DNA of 64,000 nt from Sphingomonadaceae bacterium (GTDB lineage Bacteria > Pseudomonadota > Alphaproteobacteria > Sphingomonadales > Sphingomonadaceae). The stretch covers positions 1-64,000 of the forward strand of contig JANYGB010000023.1 in the NCBI GenBank assembly GCA_025359445.1, in the 5' to 3' direction. The notes beneath the pieces are model-generated. The model saw only the letters and a list, made by a program, of their open reading frames with translations, searched no databases and was not told the origin of the DNA. Position 1 is the stretch's first letter; every line of letters starts with the position of its first letter. Shown here piece after piece: positions 53,620 through 62,895 of this stretch. The translations under genes and the position numbers were made by a program.

Positions 53620-54041
53620 GGTCAGATTGGCGATAGCCGCAGGGTGCCTGCCAAGGCCAGCGGCTTGGTCGAGGCGACTCGCGCATTGGTCGATTGCGCG
53701 CAGCGCGGCACAACAGCGCAGAGCGGGGGCCGAACCGCTGCAACACGGTGCACGAGGCAAGCTGAGAGCAGTATCAATGGTGGCAAGACGGTGCAGAAAT
53801 CGCCGGTCTAGGCCGAATTATCCTAGTTTTTTCAACATCTTGCAATGCAGGTAGCGATTTCGTGCTGCGCCTCCTGAAGGCGCTGCGCATGCATGGATCT
53901 GCCATCGCGCGAAGATGTAGGAAAGGACTTTTCGTCCGCATTACTTCGCCGAAGCACCTGTTGCATTGGCGCGCTGGGCGAGGTGCTTCGCCTTCAAAAT
54001 GAAATGTTGTGTTTACACAACGAATCGTTTATCCGAAATGC
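53620..54041. other. 422-nt intergenic region between the LytS kinase and the XRE regulator
   Basis: No convincing ORF. It holds a small hairpin GCGCCT-CCTGA-AGGCGC (53867-53883) and a 9-bp inverted repeat GAAGCACCT...AGGTGCTTC (53952-53990), followed by the XRE operator at 54006. An AT-rich stretch (53812-53845) may contain the divergent kinase promoter. Nothing else identifiable. Confidence 0.5.
54006..54021 (+). promoter_or_regulatory. Perfect palindromic operator before the XRE gene
   Basis: GTTGTGT-TT-ACACAAC, a perfect 16-bp palindrome 20 nt before the XRE ATG. XRE-type repressors usually bind such sites and control themselves, so autoregulation is likely. Confidence 0.72.
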
Positions 54042-54293
54042 ATGACGCATGACATTCACAACAGAATTGCCCTGTTCCGCGCCGAGCATGCCATGTCCCG
54101 GCGCGACCTCGCCGAGGCGGTTTCGGTTAACCCGCAAACCATCGGCTACCTTGAACGCGGTGATTACAAGCCGAGCCTCGAACTGGGGATGAAGCTGGCG
54201 CGGGTGTTCGCGGTGCCGGTCGAACTGCTGTTTTCGTTCGATCCGTTTCCCCCCATGGCAGACGCGCTGCGCGCTGCAGGAGAACGACCATGA
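54042..54293 (+). CDS. XRE-family helix-turn-helix regulator, 83 aa
   Basis: A small Cro/CI-type DNA-binding protein. HTH in ALFRAEHAMSRRDLAEAVSVNPQTIGYLERGDYKPSLELGMKLARVF, followed by VPVELLFSFDPFPP, as in the YgzD-like subgroup that is often paired with a membrane protein. ATG 54042; the GTG at 54009 lies inside the palindromic operator and is rejected. The membrane-protein gene overlaps by 4 nt (ATGA). Confidence 0.9.
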   Translation: MTHDIHNRIALFRAEHAMSRRDLAEAVSVNPQTIGYLERGDYKPSLELGMKLARVFAVPVELLFSFDPFPPMADALRAAGERP

Positions 54294-54763
54294 TTTCCTA
54301 CGATACTACTGGCGTCCGCCTGCCGATGCGGGTCCTGCGGTTCCGACGCTTGGGACAATTTGCGCTCCTAGCCTATCCGGCCGGCTTCGCGCTGACCTGC
54401 CTCGGACCAAGCGGCAGCGGGCCGTTTATCGCTGGTATGGCGCTGGTTCTCGCGGGGTTTGCCGCGACGATCGTGCTGATCGGCACGGGCATCAACCAGG
54501 TCGCGTCGGGGACCGGCGCCGGGCTCGACGAGTTCGAGCTGGCGGCCCGATTGCAGGCGCATTCGGATGCTTACCGCTGGTTCGGCGCCTTTGTCAGCGC
54601 CTCGCTCAGCGCGGCAATGATCGCGCAATTGTTCGGGGTGACGCTGGACACCGGCTCGGACCGGTTCTTCGCCTATTTCCTCTGGGTGATCGGCTACGGC
54701 GCGTTGCTACCCGGGTGGTTCCTCGCCCAGCGCTTGCGTGCGGATCCCGACCCGGCGGACTGA
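54290..54763 (+). CDS. Membrane protein partner of the XRE regulator, 157 aa
   Basis: Four hydrophobic segments (about 25-43, 48-70, 97-117, 127-147) with a short polar N-terminus. No named family assigned; it resembles the DUF2178-like integral membrane proteins encoded beside small XRE regulators. Start ATG overlaps the XRE stop, so the two are translationally coupled. It may sense the membrane or sequester the regulator (inference). Convergent with fumarase, 8 nt between stops. Confidence 0.75.
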   Translation: MISYDTTGVRLPMRVLRFRRLGQFALLAYPAGFALTCLGPSGSGPFIAGMALVLAGFAATIVLIGTGINQVASGTGAGLDEFELAARLQAHSDAYRWFGAFVSASLSAAMIAQLFGVTLDTGSDRFFAYFLWVIGYGALLPGWFLAQRLRADPDPAD

Positions 54764-54771
54764 TCCGATGT

Positions 54772-56295
54772 TCAGGTCGGGAGGAGATGCTCGCGCGCGA
54801 TCTTTTCCTTCCACACCAGCGGGGCTAGCTGGTGGACGTTGTTGCCTTGCGAATCGACCGCAACCGTCACTGGCATATCTTCAACGGTGAATTCGTAGAT
54901 CGCCTCCATGCCAAGATCTTCAAACCCCACGACCTTGGCTGCGCGGATCGCCCGGCTGACCAGGTAGGCGGCGCCGCCCACGGCCATCAGGTAAGCCACT
55001 TTGTGTTTGGCGATTTCGCCAACCGCGCCTTGCCCGCGCTCGGCTTTGCCGATCATCACCAGCAAGCCCAGCTCGAGCATCATGTCGGTGAACTTGTCCA
55101 TCCGGGTCGCGGTGGTCGGCCCGGCCGGTCCCATCACTTCGCCCAGCACCGGATCGACCGGTCCGACGTAATAGATTGCGCGGCCCCTGAAATCGACCGG
55201 CAGTTCCTCACCCTTGGCGAGCATATCCTGGATCCGCTTGTGCGCAGCGTCGCGCCCGGTCAGCATCTTGCCATTCAGCAACAGCCGGTCGCCGTGCTGC
55301 CAGCTTTGCACGACTGCGGGGGTCAAGTTGTCGAGATCGACGCGGATGGCGGCCGCATCGGGCTGCCAGTTGACGTCGGGCCATTCATCGAGCTTGGGGG
55401 TTTCGAGGAACGCCGGGCCCGAGCCATCGAGCGTGAAATGCGCGTGGCGGGTGGCGGCGCAATTGGGGATCATGCCGACCGGCTTACCCGCCGCATGGCA
55501 CGGCGCATCGAGGATCTTGACATCGAGGATGGTCGATAGCCCACCCAGCCCTTGTGCGCCGATGCCGAGTGCGTTGACCCGGTCGAATATCTCGATCCGC
55601 ATTCGCTCGATATCGGTCGAGGCCCCGCGCTGTTTCAATTGCGCCATGTCGATCGGTTCCATCAGCGCTTGCTTGGCGAGCTGCATACAATGTTCCGCAG
55701 TGCCGCCGATGCCGATCCCGAGCATCCCCGGCGGGCACCAGCCGGCACCCATCTGGGGCAACATTTCCTCGACCCAGTCCTGCACCGAATCGCTCGGGTT
55801 CATCATTTTGAACTTCGATTTGTTCTCGCTCCCGCCGCCCTTGGCCGCGACATCGATCCCGACCGTGCGGCCTGGGACCATGGTAACGTGGACCACGCTC
55901 GGGGTATTGTCGCGGGTGTTGCGGCGCGTGAACGCGGGGTCAGCCAAGATCGATGCGCGCAACTTGTTATCAGGATTGAGGTAAGCGCGGCGCACCCCCT
56001 CATCGACCACCTCTTGCAGGCTGCGAGCCGATTCGAGCCGGCAGTGCTGGCCCCACTCGATCAACACGTTGACGATGCCGGTGTCCTGGCAGATCGGGCG
56101 GTGACCTTCGGCGCACATCCGGCTGTTAGTCAGGATTTGCGCGATCGCGTCCTTGGCGGCCGGGCCTTGCTCCGCCTTGTAGGCCTCGCCCAGTGCGCGG
56201 ATGTAATCCATCGGATGGTAGTAGCTGATATACTGGAGCGCGTCGGCCACGCTCTCAATCAGGTCAGTCTCGCGAATGGTCACCATTTCGGCCAC
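54772..56295 (-). CDS. fumA: Class I fumarate hydratase ([4Fe-4S])
   Basis: A 507-aa oxygen-sensitive fumarase of the TCA cycle interconverting fumarate and malate. Cluster Cys are visible in RPICQDTGIVNV, GGTAEHCMQLAKQAL and PNCAATRHAHF. The C-terminal domain has the GRAIYYVGPVDPVLGEVMGPAGPTTATRMD block. Full length. No class II fumC is in the window. A client of the SUF system at 31-37 kb. ATG 56295. Confidence 0.95.
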   Translation of the reverse strand: MAEMVTIRETDLIESVADALQYISYYHPMDYIRALGEAYKAEQGPAAKDAIAQILTNSRMCAEGHRPICQDTGIVNVLIEWGQHCRLESARSLQEVVDEGVRRAYLNPDNKLRASILADPAFTRRNTRDNTPSVVHVTMVPGRTVGIDVAAKGGGSENKSKFKMMNPSDSVQDWVEEMLPQMGAGWCPPGMLGIGIGGTAEHCMQLAKQALMEPIDMAQLKQRGASTDIERMRIEIFDRVNALGIGAQGLGGLSTILDVKILDAPCHAAGKPVGMIPNCAATRHAHFTLDGSGPAFLETPKLDEWPDVNWQPDAAAIRVDLDNLTPAVVQSWQHGDRLLLNGKMLTGRDAAHKRIQDMLAKGEELPVDFRGRAIYYVGPVDPVLGEVMGPAGPTTATRMDKFTDMMLELGLLVMIGKAERGQGAVGEIAKHKVAYLMAVGGAAYLVSRAIRAAKVVGFEDLGMEAIYEFTVEDMPVTVAVDSQGNNVHQLAPLVWKEKIAREHLLPT

Positions 56296-56452
56296 GGCCC
56301 GGCTCCTTGTGCTGGCGCTGTTTTGCGTCCCAATAGGCGCAGCTTTGCCACTCCGTCAAAGCGCTTGGCGCGGCAGAAGCCACCGGTTATGAGGCAAGCA
56401 ATTGCCTAGCTGTTTTAGGTGTGTAATACAGCGCGCGAAAAGGGCCCTGAAA

Positions 56453-57067
56453 ATGACCACCAACACTGCCGAAATGTCCCCCGTCGCTGCCGACGCCGGT
56501 GCCGCACGCCGCGCGATGATCGACAGCCAGTTGCGGGTCAGCGGGGTCAACGACGCTGGCGTTCTCGCCGCCATCGGCAAGGTCGCGCGCGAAGACTTCG
56601 TGCCGGTTGAAGCCCGCGGCTATGCTTATATCGACCGCGCGATTCCATTGGGCCAGGGCCGCGCGCTGCCTGCGCCGCTGGTCCACGGCATGATACTGAG
56701 CGAAGCACTGCCCCGGCGCGGCGAGCGGGTACTGGTAGTCACCGCCGGCAGCACTTATCTTGCGGCCTTGGTCGAGGCGATGGGGGCGTTGGTCGATAGC
56801 GTTGACGCCGCCGCCGTGGCCAAGCCTAAGCGCGGCGCGGCACCGTACGATCTGGTCCTGATCGACGGTGCAATCGAGCAATTGCCCGGCGCAGTGGCAG
56901 ATGCGCTGACGGACGGCGGCCGGGTTGTGACCGGACTGGTGCTGCGTGGGGTGACCCGGCTGGCCAGCGGGCGCAAGCTGGGCGGGGCAGTGCAGTTGGT
57001 CCCGCTCGCCGAAGTTGGAATGCCGGTGCTGGGTGAATTCGCCCGTGCCAAGAGTTGGAGTTTTTAG
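56453..57067 (+). CDS. Protein-L-isoaspartate O-methyltransferase-like protein with degenerate SAM motif
   Basis: A 204-aa Pcm-family protein. The N-terminal block is good (ARRAMIDSQLRVSGVNDAGVLAAIGKVAREDFVPVEARGYAY, cut here for length; also LVHGMILSEAL). Motif I, expected as E-x-G-x-G-x-G, reads VLVVTAGSTYLAALVEAMG and lacks the Gly-rich acidic pattern, and the region to PYDLVLIDGA is shortened. Repair of isoaspartyl residues is therefore doubtful. ATG 56453. tolC starts 4 nt after the stop, a conserved pairing in sphingomonads. Confidence 0.85.
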   Translation: MTTNTAEMSPVAADAGAARRAMIDSQLRVSGVNDAGVLAAIGKVAREDFVPVEARGYAYIDRAIPLGQGRALPAPLVHGMILSEALPRRGERVLVVTAGSTYLAALVEAMGALVDSVDAAAVAKPKRGAAPYDLVLIDGAIEQLPGAVADALTDGGRVVTGLVLRGVTRLASGRKLGGAVQLVPLAEVGMPVLGEFARAKSWSF

Positions 57068-57071
57068 GCGT

Positions 57072-58526
57072 ATGATCGGATTGAAGGTTTCACGGCTGGC
57101 CCGCGCGCTGCTGTTGGCAGGCGCGGCTTCACTGGTTGCGGGGCCCGCGCTGGCTGATGAACTGCGCGATGCGCTGGCGCTGGCATATCAGACCAATCCG
57201 ACCCTGCAATCGGCGCGGGCGCAGCAGCGCGCGGTCGATGAAAACGTGCCGATCGCGCGCTCGGCGGGTCTGCCTTCGTTGAACGGAACGGTGACCTACA
57301 CTGAATATCTGAAGACCAGTTCCAACTCATTCACCTCGCCCAGCCGCAGCTTCGATGCCAACAGCCAGCTGGGCGTGCCGATCTACACGGGCGGGGCAGT
57401 CAAAAATTCGGTCCGTGCTGCCACAACTCGCGTCGAGGCGGGACAAGCCGACTTGCGCGGGGTTGAAAGCGGCGTGTTTAGCCAAGTGGTTGCGGCGTAC
57501 ATGGACGTGATCCTGGCGCAGGAGGTGGTCAAACTCAACCGCGCCAATGGTCAGCGGCTTGAGGTGAACTTGCAGGCCAGCAGGGACCGGTTCGAGATCG
57601 GCGATCTGACCCGGACCGACGTGGCGCAGTCGCAGTCGCGGCTGTCGCTCGTGCGCGGGCAGACCCGCACTGCCGAGGCTAACCTCATCGCTGCGCGCGA
57701 ACGCTATATTCAGCTTGTCGGCAAGGCTCCCATCGATCTGCAAACCCCGCCGCCGCTGGCCGGACTGCCGTCCAGCGCGGGCGAAGCGGTCGGGATTGCA
57801 CTCGATCACAATCCCGATCTGCTGGCTGCGCGGCAACGCTCGAAAGCGGCTGATTTCGATGTGCGGGTCGCCGGTGCAGGCAAACTGCCCAAGGTGAGCA
57901 TTTTCGCAGGCGCCGGATACAGCGATTACCTGGGTACACTTGGCGGATCCGGTCCGGGCACCTTCACCCAGAATTCGACCACTGCGCAGGCCGGGGTGCG
58001 CGCCACCATTCCGATTTTCCAGGGTGGGCTCCCCGCAGCCCAGCGCCGCGCCGCGCAGGCCCGCGAAGATGCAACGATGGAAACCGAGATCGGCGTCGAG
58101 CGCGCTGTCGTAGCCAACGTTCGCTCCGCTTATGCGCAGTGGCAAGCGGCCCAGTCCGTCATTGGTTCGTCGCAGACGGCGGTCGATGCTGCCGCACTCA
58201 GCCTTGAAGGGGTGCGCGCCGAAAACACTGTCGGGAACCGTACCATTCTCGATATCCTCAATGCCGAGAATGAGCTGCTGACCGCGCAAGTGCAAGTCGC
58301 CACCGCGCGGCGCAATGCCTATGTCGCCGGGTTCAACTTGCTGGCTGCAATGGGCAAGGCCGAGGCGCGCGACCTCGGGCTCGATGGCGGCGCGCTGTAT
58401 GATCCCCAAGTCAATTACGAGCGCGTCCACAACAAGATCTGGGACTGGAGCGAGGATCCCGATTCGGCGACCGAATCGACACGCACCGTTGACACGCCTG
58501 CGCAGGACGGGTCAGTAGCCCCTTAG
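57072..58526 (+). CDS. tolC: TolC-family outer-membrane channel
   Basis: A 484-aa type I secretion/efflux outer-membrane protein. A signal peptide (ending AGPALA) is followed by the two TolC repeats: LRDALALAYQTNPTLQSARAQQRAVDENVP and VGIALDHNPDLLAARQRSKAADFDVRVAGAGKLPKVS (each shown in part), with coiled-coil helices and GNRTILDILNAENELLTAQ. Acidic tail. ATG 57072 is 4 nt after the Pcm-like stop. The cognate inner-membrane components are not in the window. Confidence 0.94.
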   Translation: MIGLKVSRLARALLLAGAASLVAGPALADELRDALALAYQTNPTLQSARAQQRAVDENVPIARSAGLPSLNGTVTYTEYLKTSSNSFTSPSRSFDANSQLGVPIYTGGAVKNSVRAATTRVEAGQADLRGVESGVFSQVVAAYMDVILAQEVVKLNRANGQRLEVNLQASRDRFEIGDLTRTDVAQSQSRLSLVRGQTRTAEANLIAARERYIQLVGKAPIDLQTPPPLAGLPSSAGEAVGIALDHNPDLLAARQRSKAADFDVRVAGAGKLPKVSIFAGAGYSDYLGTLGGSGPGTFTQNSTTAQAGVRATIPIFQGGLPAAQRRAAQAREDATMETEIGVERAVVANVRSAYAQWQAAQSVIGSSQTAVDAAALSLEGVRAENTVGNRTILDILNAENELLTAQVQVATARRNAYVAGFNLLAAMGKAEARDLGLDGGALYDPQVNYERVHNKIWDWSEDPDSATESTRTVDTPAQDGSVAP

Positions 58527-58566
58527 TGATTCTTGTCCCGATTGGGGACAGCTTGGAGTTGGGGCG

Positions 58567-59052
58567 ATGCGCCAGGCGGGTGAACCTTCGGTCGAGGAGA
58601 TCCTCGAATCGATCAAGAAAGTGATCGCGCGCGACAATCGCGCCGGTGCTGCCGAAGAGCGGCGCGAGCGCGAAGAGCGCGGGCTACCGGAAGAGGCGCA
58701 GGCTGCGGTTCCCGCCGACGACGTGCTCGATCTGACCGGGATGGGCGAATATGTCGAAGCCGATGAGGCCGCCGACGATGCCGCGCATTTCGGGCAGGCC
58801 GAACCAGCCGACGCTGCGCTGGTCGGCAACGAGAGCGTCAGCTCGATCAGCGAATCGCTCGCCGCGCTGGCGCTGATGGCGCAGCCCCCCGCCGCGCCGC
58901 AGATCGTCCGCTCGGGCGAAACGTCGCTCGAAGGGATGGTCCGCGACTTGCTCCGGCCCGAGCTCGCTGCTTGGCTCGATAAGAACCTGCCAGCGCTGGT
59001 CGAAAAATTGGTCGCCGCCGAAATCGCGCGGATTGTCGGCAAGAAAAGCTAG
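58567..59052 (+). CDS. popZ: Cell-pole organizing protein PopZ (DUF2497)
   Basis: A 161-aa polar scaffold protein. An N-terminal helix (GEPSVEEILESIKKVIARDN) binds partners, a Pro/Ala/Glu/Asp-rich disordered linker follows (about 30-110), and the C-terminal oligomerisation helices contain LEGMVRDLLRPELAAWLDKNLPALVEKLVAAEIARI (in part), the DUF2497 signature. In Caulobacter PopZ anchors ParB-parS and thereby the MipZ gradient; mipZ is at 27110-28048. ATG 58567. Confidence 0.92.
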   Translation: MRQAGEPSVEEILESIKKVIARDNRAGAAEERREREERGLPEEAQAAVPADDVLDLTGMGEYVEADEAADDAAHFGQAEPADAALVGNESVSSISESLAALALMAQPPAAPQIVRSGETSLEGMVRDLLRPELAAWLDKNLPALVEKLVAAEIARIVGKKS

Positions 59053-59085
59053 GAAGCCCATCTGCTTGCGGCTAGCTTCACCCGC

Positions 59086-61203
59086 ATGATCAAAACTTCA
59101 ATTGCGCTTGGCGCGCTGTCTTTCGCTCTGTCCGCCGTTCCTGCTTTAAGCCAGACCGGTGCGCGGGATATGTCCCCGCAAGACCTTGTGACACTAAAAC
59201 GGGTCGGCAGTCCGGCGGTTTCGCCCGATGGCACGACGGTGGTCTTTTCGCAGACCGACACGGATCCGGTGACTTACAAGCGGGTTACTGGACTATGGCG
59301 CGTACCGGTCAAAGGCGGCACCCCGCAAAAGATCGCCGACCTCGCTGATGTCAGCGAAAATTCCCCCGCGTTCAGTCCTGACGGCAAGCGATTGTACTTC
59401 ATCTCAGGCAAATCGGGTAGCGATCAACTGTGGGTGCTCGACCTTGCGCAGCCAGGCAGCGCGCCGGTACAAGCCTCTGCATTCAAGACCGACGTAGCGG
59501 GCTTTGCCATTTCGCCCAGTGGCAAGCGCGTGCTGGTCTGGGGCGATGCCGCCCGCGATTGCCCGACGCTGGGCTGCGACAAAAGCGGCGATACCAGCCA
59601 GCCGGGCCCCGGCACCGGGCGGCACTATACCGACGGCAGCGGGTTCGTACGCCATTGGGATGCGTGGGAAACGCCGGGCAATTACAGCCGCACGTTCGCT
59701 TTCGGGCTTGATCAATCTGGCATGATCACCGGCAGCGGCGCGGCGGTCGATGGCCCGGTTGGCACACTGACCGGCGACACCCCGGGCAAGCCGTTCGGCG
59801 GGAACGAGGACGTGGCATGGAGCGCGGATTCAAACGGTGCCTATTTCGCCGCGCGGCAGGCCGATCGTAACGAGCCAACCTCGACCAATATCGACGTGTG
59901 GCACAGCCCGCTTGATGGCACCGCACCGCATAACCTGACTGCGGATAACAAGGGCACCGACACGCTGCCGGTGCCTTCGCCCGACGGCAAGTGGCTCGCT
60001 TATACTTCAATGGCGCGCCCCGGTTACGAGGCCGACCGGCTGGTGGTGCAGCTGCTTAACCTGGCTAGCGGCGAACGCCGCACCTTGACCGAAGGCTGGG
60101 ACCGCTCGGTCGGCTCGATGGTGTGGAGCCCCGACAGCAAGGCGCTGATCGTCACCGCCGAGGACGTGCTCGACAACCCGGCATTCCGCGTCGACGTTGC
60201 AACCGGCAAGGTGACCCGGCTGAGGCTTGCGCCCAAGGGGCTGAATGAGGCGCACATCGGTTCGGTTATTCCGCTCAGGAATGGCGGCTACGTCTTCACC
60301 CGCGATGCGATTGCCAATCCGGCCGAAGTCTATGTTTCGGACAAGGGCAAGCCGGGCCATGCGCTGACTCATGCCAACGACGCGCAGCTGGCTGCGCTCG
60401 GCCGGGTGACCTCGACGCGGTTCAGCTTCAAAGGTGCGGGCGGCGATACTGTCTGGGGCCAGATCCACGAGCCCACCGAAAGTGCTGGCAATTCTGGCGG
60501 CAAACTCCTCGTCCTGCTCCTCGTCCACGGCGGGCCGCAGGGCTCGTTTAACGATAGCTGGTCGTTCCGCTGGAACCCGCGCCTGTTTGCGAGCCAGGGC
60601 TATGCGGTGGTGTCGATCGATTTCCACGGCTCGACCGGTTACGGCCAAGCCTTTACCGACAGCATCAACCGCGACTGGGGCGGCAAGCCGCTCGAGGACC
60701 AGCAGCTCGGTCTCGCCGCTGCACTCGCCGCGCATCCCGAAATTGACGGCACCAAAGCTTGCGCGCTTGGTGCATCTTATGGCGGCTACATGATGAACTG
60801 GATCGAAGGCCAATGGCCCGACCGGTTCAAGTGCCTGGTCCAGCACGACGGCGTGTTCGATGCCCGGGCGATGGCCTATGAAACCGAGGAACTGTGGTTC
60901 GACGAATGGGAGCACGGCGGGCATCCCTATTACGAAGCACCCGAGGAATACGAGAAGTGGAACCCGGTGAACCACGTCGCCAAATGGCAGACCCCGATGC
61001 TGGTGATCACCGGCGAGAAGGATTTCCGCATTCCCTATACGCAAGGCCTGGCGGCCTACACTGCGCTCCAGCGCCGCAAAGTCCCAAGCGAACTGCTGGT
61101 GTTTCCCGAAGAAAACCACTGGGTGCTTAAACCAAAGGATTCGCTCCAGTGGCACCAGACCGTGTTCGCTTGGCTCGCGCGCTATCTCAAGCCGGGGCGC
61201 TAA
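59086..61203 (+). CDS. S9 family peptidase (prolyl oligopeptidase-like)
   Basis: A 705-aa secreted peptidase. Signal peptide (ending VPALSQ) and a beta-propeller domain with repeated SPDG/PDGK blades (about 40-430), then the catalytic alpha/beta domain with Ser in LGASYGGYMMNW (about 565), Asp in VITGEKDFRIPY (about 645) and His in EENHWV (about 680). DPP4/acylaminoacyl-peptidase type, cleaving peptides in the periplasm. The thioesterase gene starts at the base after its stop. Confidence 0.93.
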   Translation: MIKTSIALGALSFALSAVPALSQTGARDMSPQDLVTLKRVGSPAVSPDGTTVVFSQTDTDPVTYKRVTGLWRVPVKGGTPQKIADLADVSENSPAFSPDGKRLYFISGKSGSDQLWVLDLAQPGSAPVQASAFKTDVAGFAISPSGKRVLVWGDAARDCPTLGCDKSGDTSQPGPGTGRHYTDGSGFVRHWDAWETPGNYSRTFAFGLDQSGMITGSGAAVDGPVGTLTGDTPGKPFGGNEDVAWSADSNGAYFAARQADRNEPTSTNIDVWHSPLDGTAPHNLTADNKGTDTLPVPSPDGKWLAYTSMARPGYEADRLVVQLLNLASGERRTLTEGWDRSVGSMVWSPDSKALIVTAEDVLDNPAFRVDVATGKVTRLRLAPKGLNEAHIGSVIPLRNGGYVFTRDAIANPAEVYVSDKGKPGHALTHANDAQLAALGRVTSTRFSFKGAGGDTVWGQIHEPTESAGNSGGKLLVLLLVHGGPQGSFNDSWSFRWNPRLFASQGYAVVSIDFHGSTGYGQAFTDSINRDWGGKPLEDQQLGLAAALAAHPEIDGTKACALGASYGGYMMNWIEGQWPDRFKCLVQHDGVFDARAMAYETEELWFDEWEHGGHPYYEAPEEYEKWNPVNHVAKWQTPMLVITGEKDFRIPYTQGLAAYTALQRRKVPSELLVFPEENHWVLKPKDSLQWHQTVFAWLARYLKPGR

Positions 61204-61635
61204 GTGGCGCGTCCCGATCCCGCGCTGCTCCGCCCCGAGCGCTATCCCTTCATTCACACGGTGACCACGCGGTTCGCCGATGTCGATCCCAACCAGCACC
61301 TCAACAACGTGGCACTGGCGGCGATGATGGAGGACGCGCGGGTGCGCTTCAACATGGCGATCGGGCTCAAGGTGAAGATCGGAGAGCGCCGTGCGATGGT
61401 TGCCAGCGTGGGGATGGAATACCTCGCGCAAGGCCATTTTCCCGATCCGGTCGAAGCGCGCTGCGGGATCGAGCAGGTCGGGCGCACCAGCTGGTCGATT
61501 GCCCAATTGCTGGCGCAGAACGGTGCCGTCATTGCCTTCGCGCGCTCGGTCATCGTCGCGATTGCCGATGATCGGCCAGCCCCGGTCCCGGACGATACAC
61601 GCGCGCAGCTCGGGCAATGGATGCTAGGGCCATGA
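61204..61635 (+). CDS. Acyl-CoA thioesterase, hotdog fold (4HBT)
   Basis: A 143-aa thioesterase. [28 protein letters not shown] carries the 4HBT-type Asp and Asn region, then [20 protein letters not shown] and [12 protein letters not shown]. The substrate is unknown. GTG 61204 directly follows the TAA of the S9 gene, and its TGA overlaps the ATG of the next gene (ATGA), so it is coupled with the (2Fe-2S) gene. Confidence 0.88.
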   Translation: MARPDPALLRPERYPFIHTVTTRFADVDPNQHLNNVALAAMMEDARVRFNMAIGLKVKIGERRAMVASVGMEYLAQGHFPDPVEARCGIEQVGRTSWSIAQLLAQNGAVIAFARSVIVAIADDRPAPVPDDTRAQLGQWMLGP

Positions 61636-62027
61636 GCGCCAAGCAGAGCGACCTCGCCAAGGCGCGCGCGGCGCTGGCCAAAACCGGCGGCGACCAGATC
61701 CGCCGTCATATCTTCCTCTGCGCCGAGGCCGAGAAGGGCGAGTGTTGCTCGCGCGCGGTCGGGACACCTGCCTGGAAATATCTCAAGAAAGCGATCAAGC
61801 AGCGCGGGCTTGAGCAGCGCATCGCGCGAACCAAGGCGGATTGCCTGCGGATTTGCGCGGCAGGCCCAATCGCCGTCGTCTGGCCCGAGGGGGTCTGGTA
61901 TCATTCCTGCACGGAAGGCGTGCTCGAGAGGATCATCGAAGAGCATCTGGTCGGCGGGGTGCCGGTTGAAGAATTCCGGCTCTATCCCGCGGCACACCCT
62001 GGGCCGGAGGCGGCCCCGGAGGACTGA
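61632..62027 (+). CDS. (2Fe-2S) ferredoxin domain-containing protein
   Basis: A 131-aa soluble protein of the thioredoxin-like [2Fe-2S] ferredoxin type. Four Cys ligands: [19 protein letters not shown] and then [20 protein letters not shown]. Similar to Shethna-like ferredoxins. A short C-terminal Pro-rich tail. ATG 61632 overlaps the thioesterase stop. Electron partner unknown. Confidence 0.9.
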   Translation: MSAKQSDLAKARAALAKTGGDQIRRHIFLCAEAEKGECCSRAVGTPAWKYLKKAIKQRGLEQRIARTKADCLRICAAGPIAVVWPEGVWYHSCTEGVLERIIEEHLVGGVPVEEFRLYPAAHPGPEAAPED

Positions 62028-62090
62028 TTCGCCAAACGCGCCGCTTCGTGGCATCCTCATCACAAAGCCGCCTCAACCGGGAGAGCCCTT

Positions 62091-62519
62091 ATGACGATTG
62101 CGCAATTGATCGAGGGACGCAGCGGCGATATTGTCAGCTGCGAGGCAAGCGCCAATGTCGATGCAGCGGTGCGAATTCTCGCCGAGCAACGGATCGGCGC
62201 GCTGCCAGTCTATGAAAATGGCGAGATCGTCGGGATATTTTCCGAGCGCGACGTGGTTTACCAGCTCGCCGCGCACGGCCCTGCCACGCTCGACAAGACC
62301 GTCGGCGAGGTTATGACCTCGCCCCCGATCACGGTCGAAAAGCACAGCGCGGTGCTCGATTCGCTCGCGCTGATGACTCGGCGCCGAATCCGGCATCTGC
62401 CAGTCGTCGAGGGCGGACAGGTCTGCGGCTTCGTTTCGATCGGCGATCTGGTCAAATACCGAATCGAACGGATCGAAGCCGATGCCGAGGCGATGCGCAG
62501 CTATATTCAGAGCGCCTGA
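62091..62519 (+). CDS. CBS-domain pair protein, 142 aa
   Basis: Two CBS motifs cover almost the whole protein: EASANVDAAVRILAEQRIGALPVYENGEIVGIFSERDVV (in part) and VEKHSAVLDSLALMTRRRIRHLPVVEGGQVCGFVSIGDLVKY (in part). Such stand-alone CBS pairs bind adenine nucleotides and are often stress-linked. No partner domain. ATG 62091 with a GGGAG ribosome-binding site. Confidence 0.92.
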   Translation: MTIAQLIEGRSGDIVSCEASANVDAAVRILAEQRIGALPVYENGEIVGIFSERDVVYQLAAHGPATLDKTVGEVMTSPPITVEKHSAVLDSLALMTRRRIRHLPVVEGGQVCGFVSIGDLVKYRIERIEADAEAMRSYIQSA

Positions 62520-62562
62520 GCGCCTCCTTGCCGTGAGCGCACCCAGCGCTTACATCGGGATT

Positions 62563-62895
62563 ATGGACGCTCTCACCATGACCCTCAGCCCATCGGCGGC
62601 GGCGCGTGTCGCATTGATTGCGATTAAGCAGGGCAAGCCTGCGATTCTGCGGCTGGCGGTTGAAGGCGGCGGCTGCTCGGGCTTTCAGTACAAATTCGGC
62701 CTGGCTGATGCGCCTGAAGCTGACGACCTGGTGGTCGAGCAGGACGGAACGCGGCTGCTGGTCGATGCGGTCAGCCTCGATCTGGTCGCGGGATCAGAGG
62801 TCGATTACGTCGAATCGCTCGGCGGGTCGGCGTTCAAAGTTACCAATCCCAATGCAGCGTCGGGCTGCGGCTGCGGCTCCTCCTTCTCGATCTGA
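62563..62895 (+). CDS. erpA: A-type iron-sulfur carrier, ErpA-like
   Basis: A 110-aa HesB/IscA-family protein. Three conserved Cys: VEGGGCSGFQYKFGL and ASGCGCGSSF. Delivers Fe-S clusters to target enzymes. It is distinct from the SUF-operon copy (31434-31799), with GCSGFQY typical of the ErpA group. ATG 62563 (an ATG at 62578 is also possible). The stop overlaps the xth start (TGATG). Confidence 0.92.
   Translation: MDALTMTLSPSAAARVALIAIKQGKPAILRLAVEGGGCSGFQYKFGLADAPEADDLVVEQDGTRLLVDAVSLDLVAGSEVDYVESLGGSAFKVTNPNAASGCGCGSSFSI

Noticed and set aside
54042..54763. Toxin-antitoxin system
   Set aside because: The partner is a four-helix membrane protein without toxin features, and the XRE protein has no toxin-binding tail.
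60007..61617. 536-aa minus-strand ORF antisense to the S9 peptidase and thioesterase
   Set aside because: Antisense shadow; both plus-strand genes have intact catalytic motifs.
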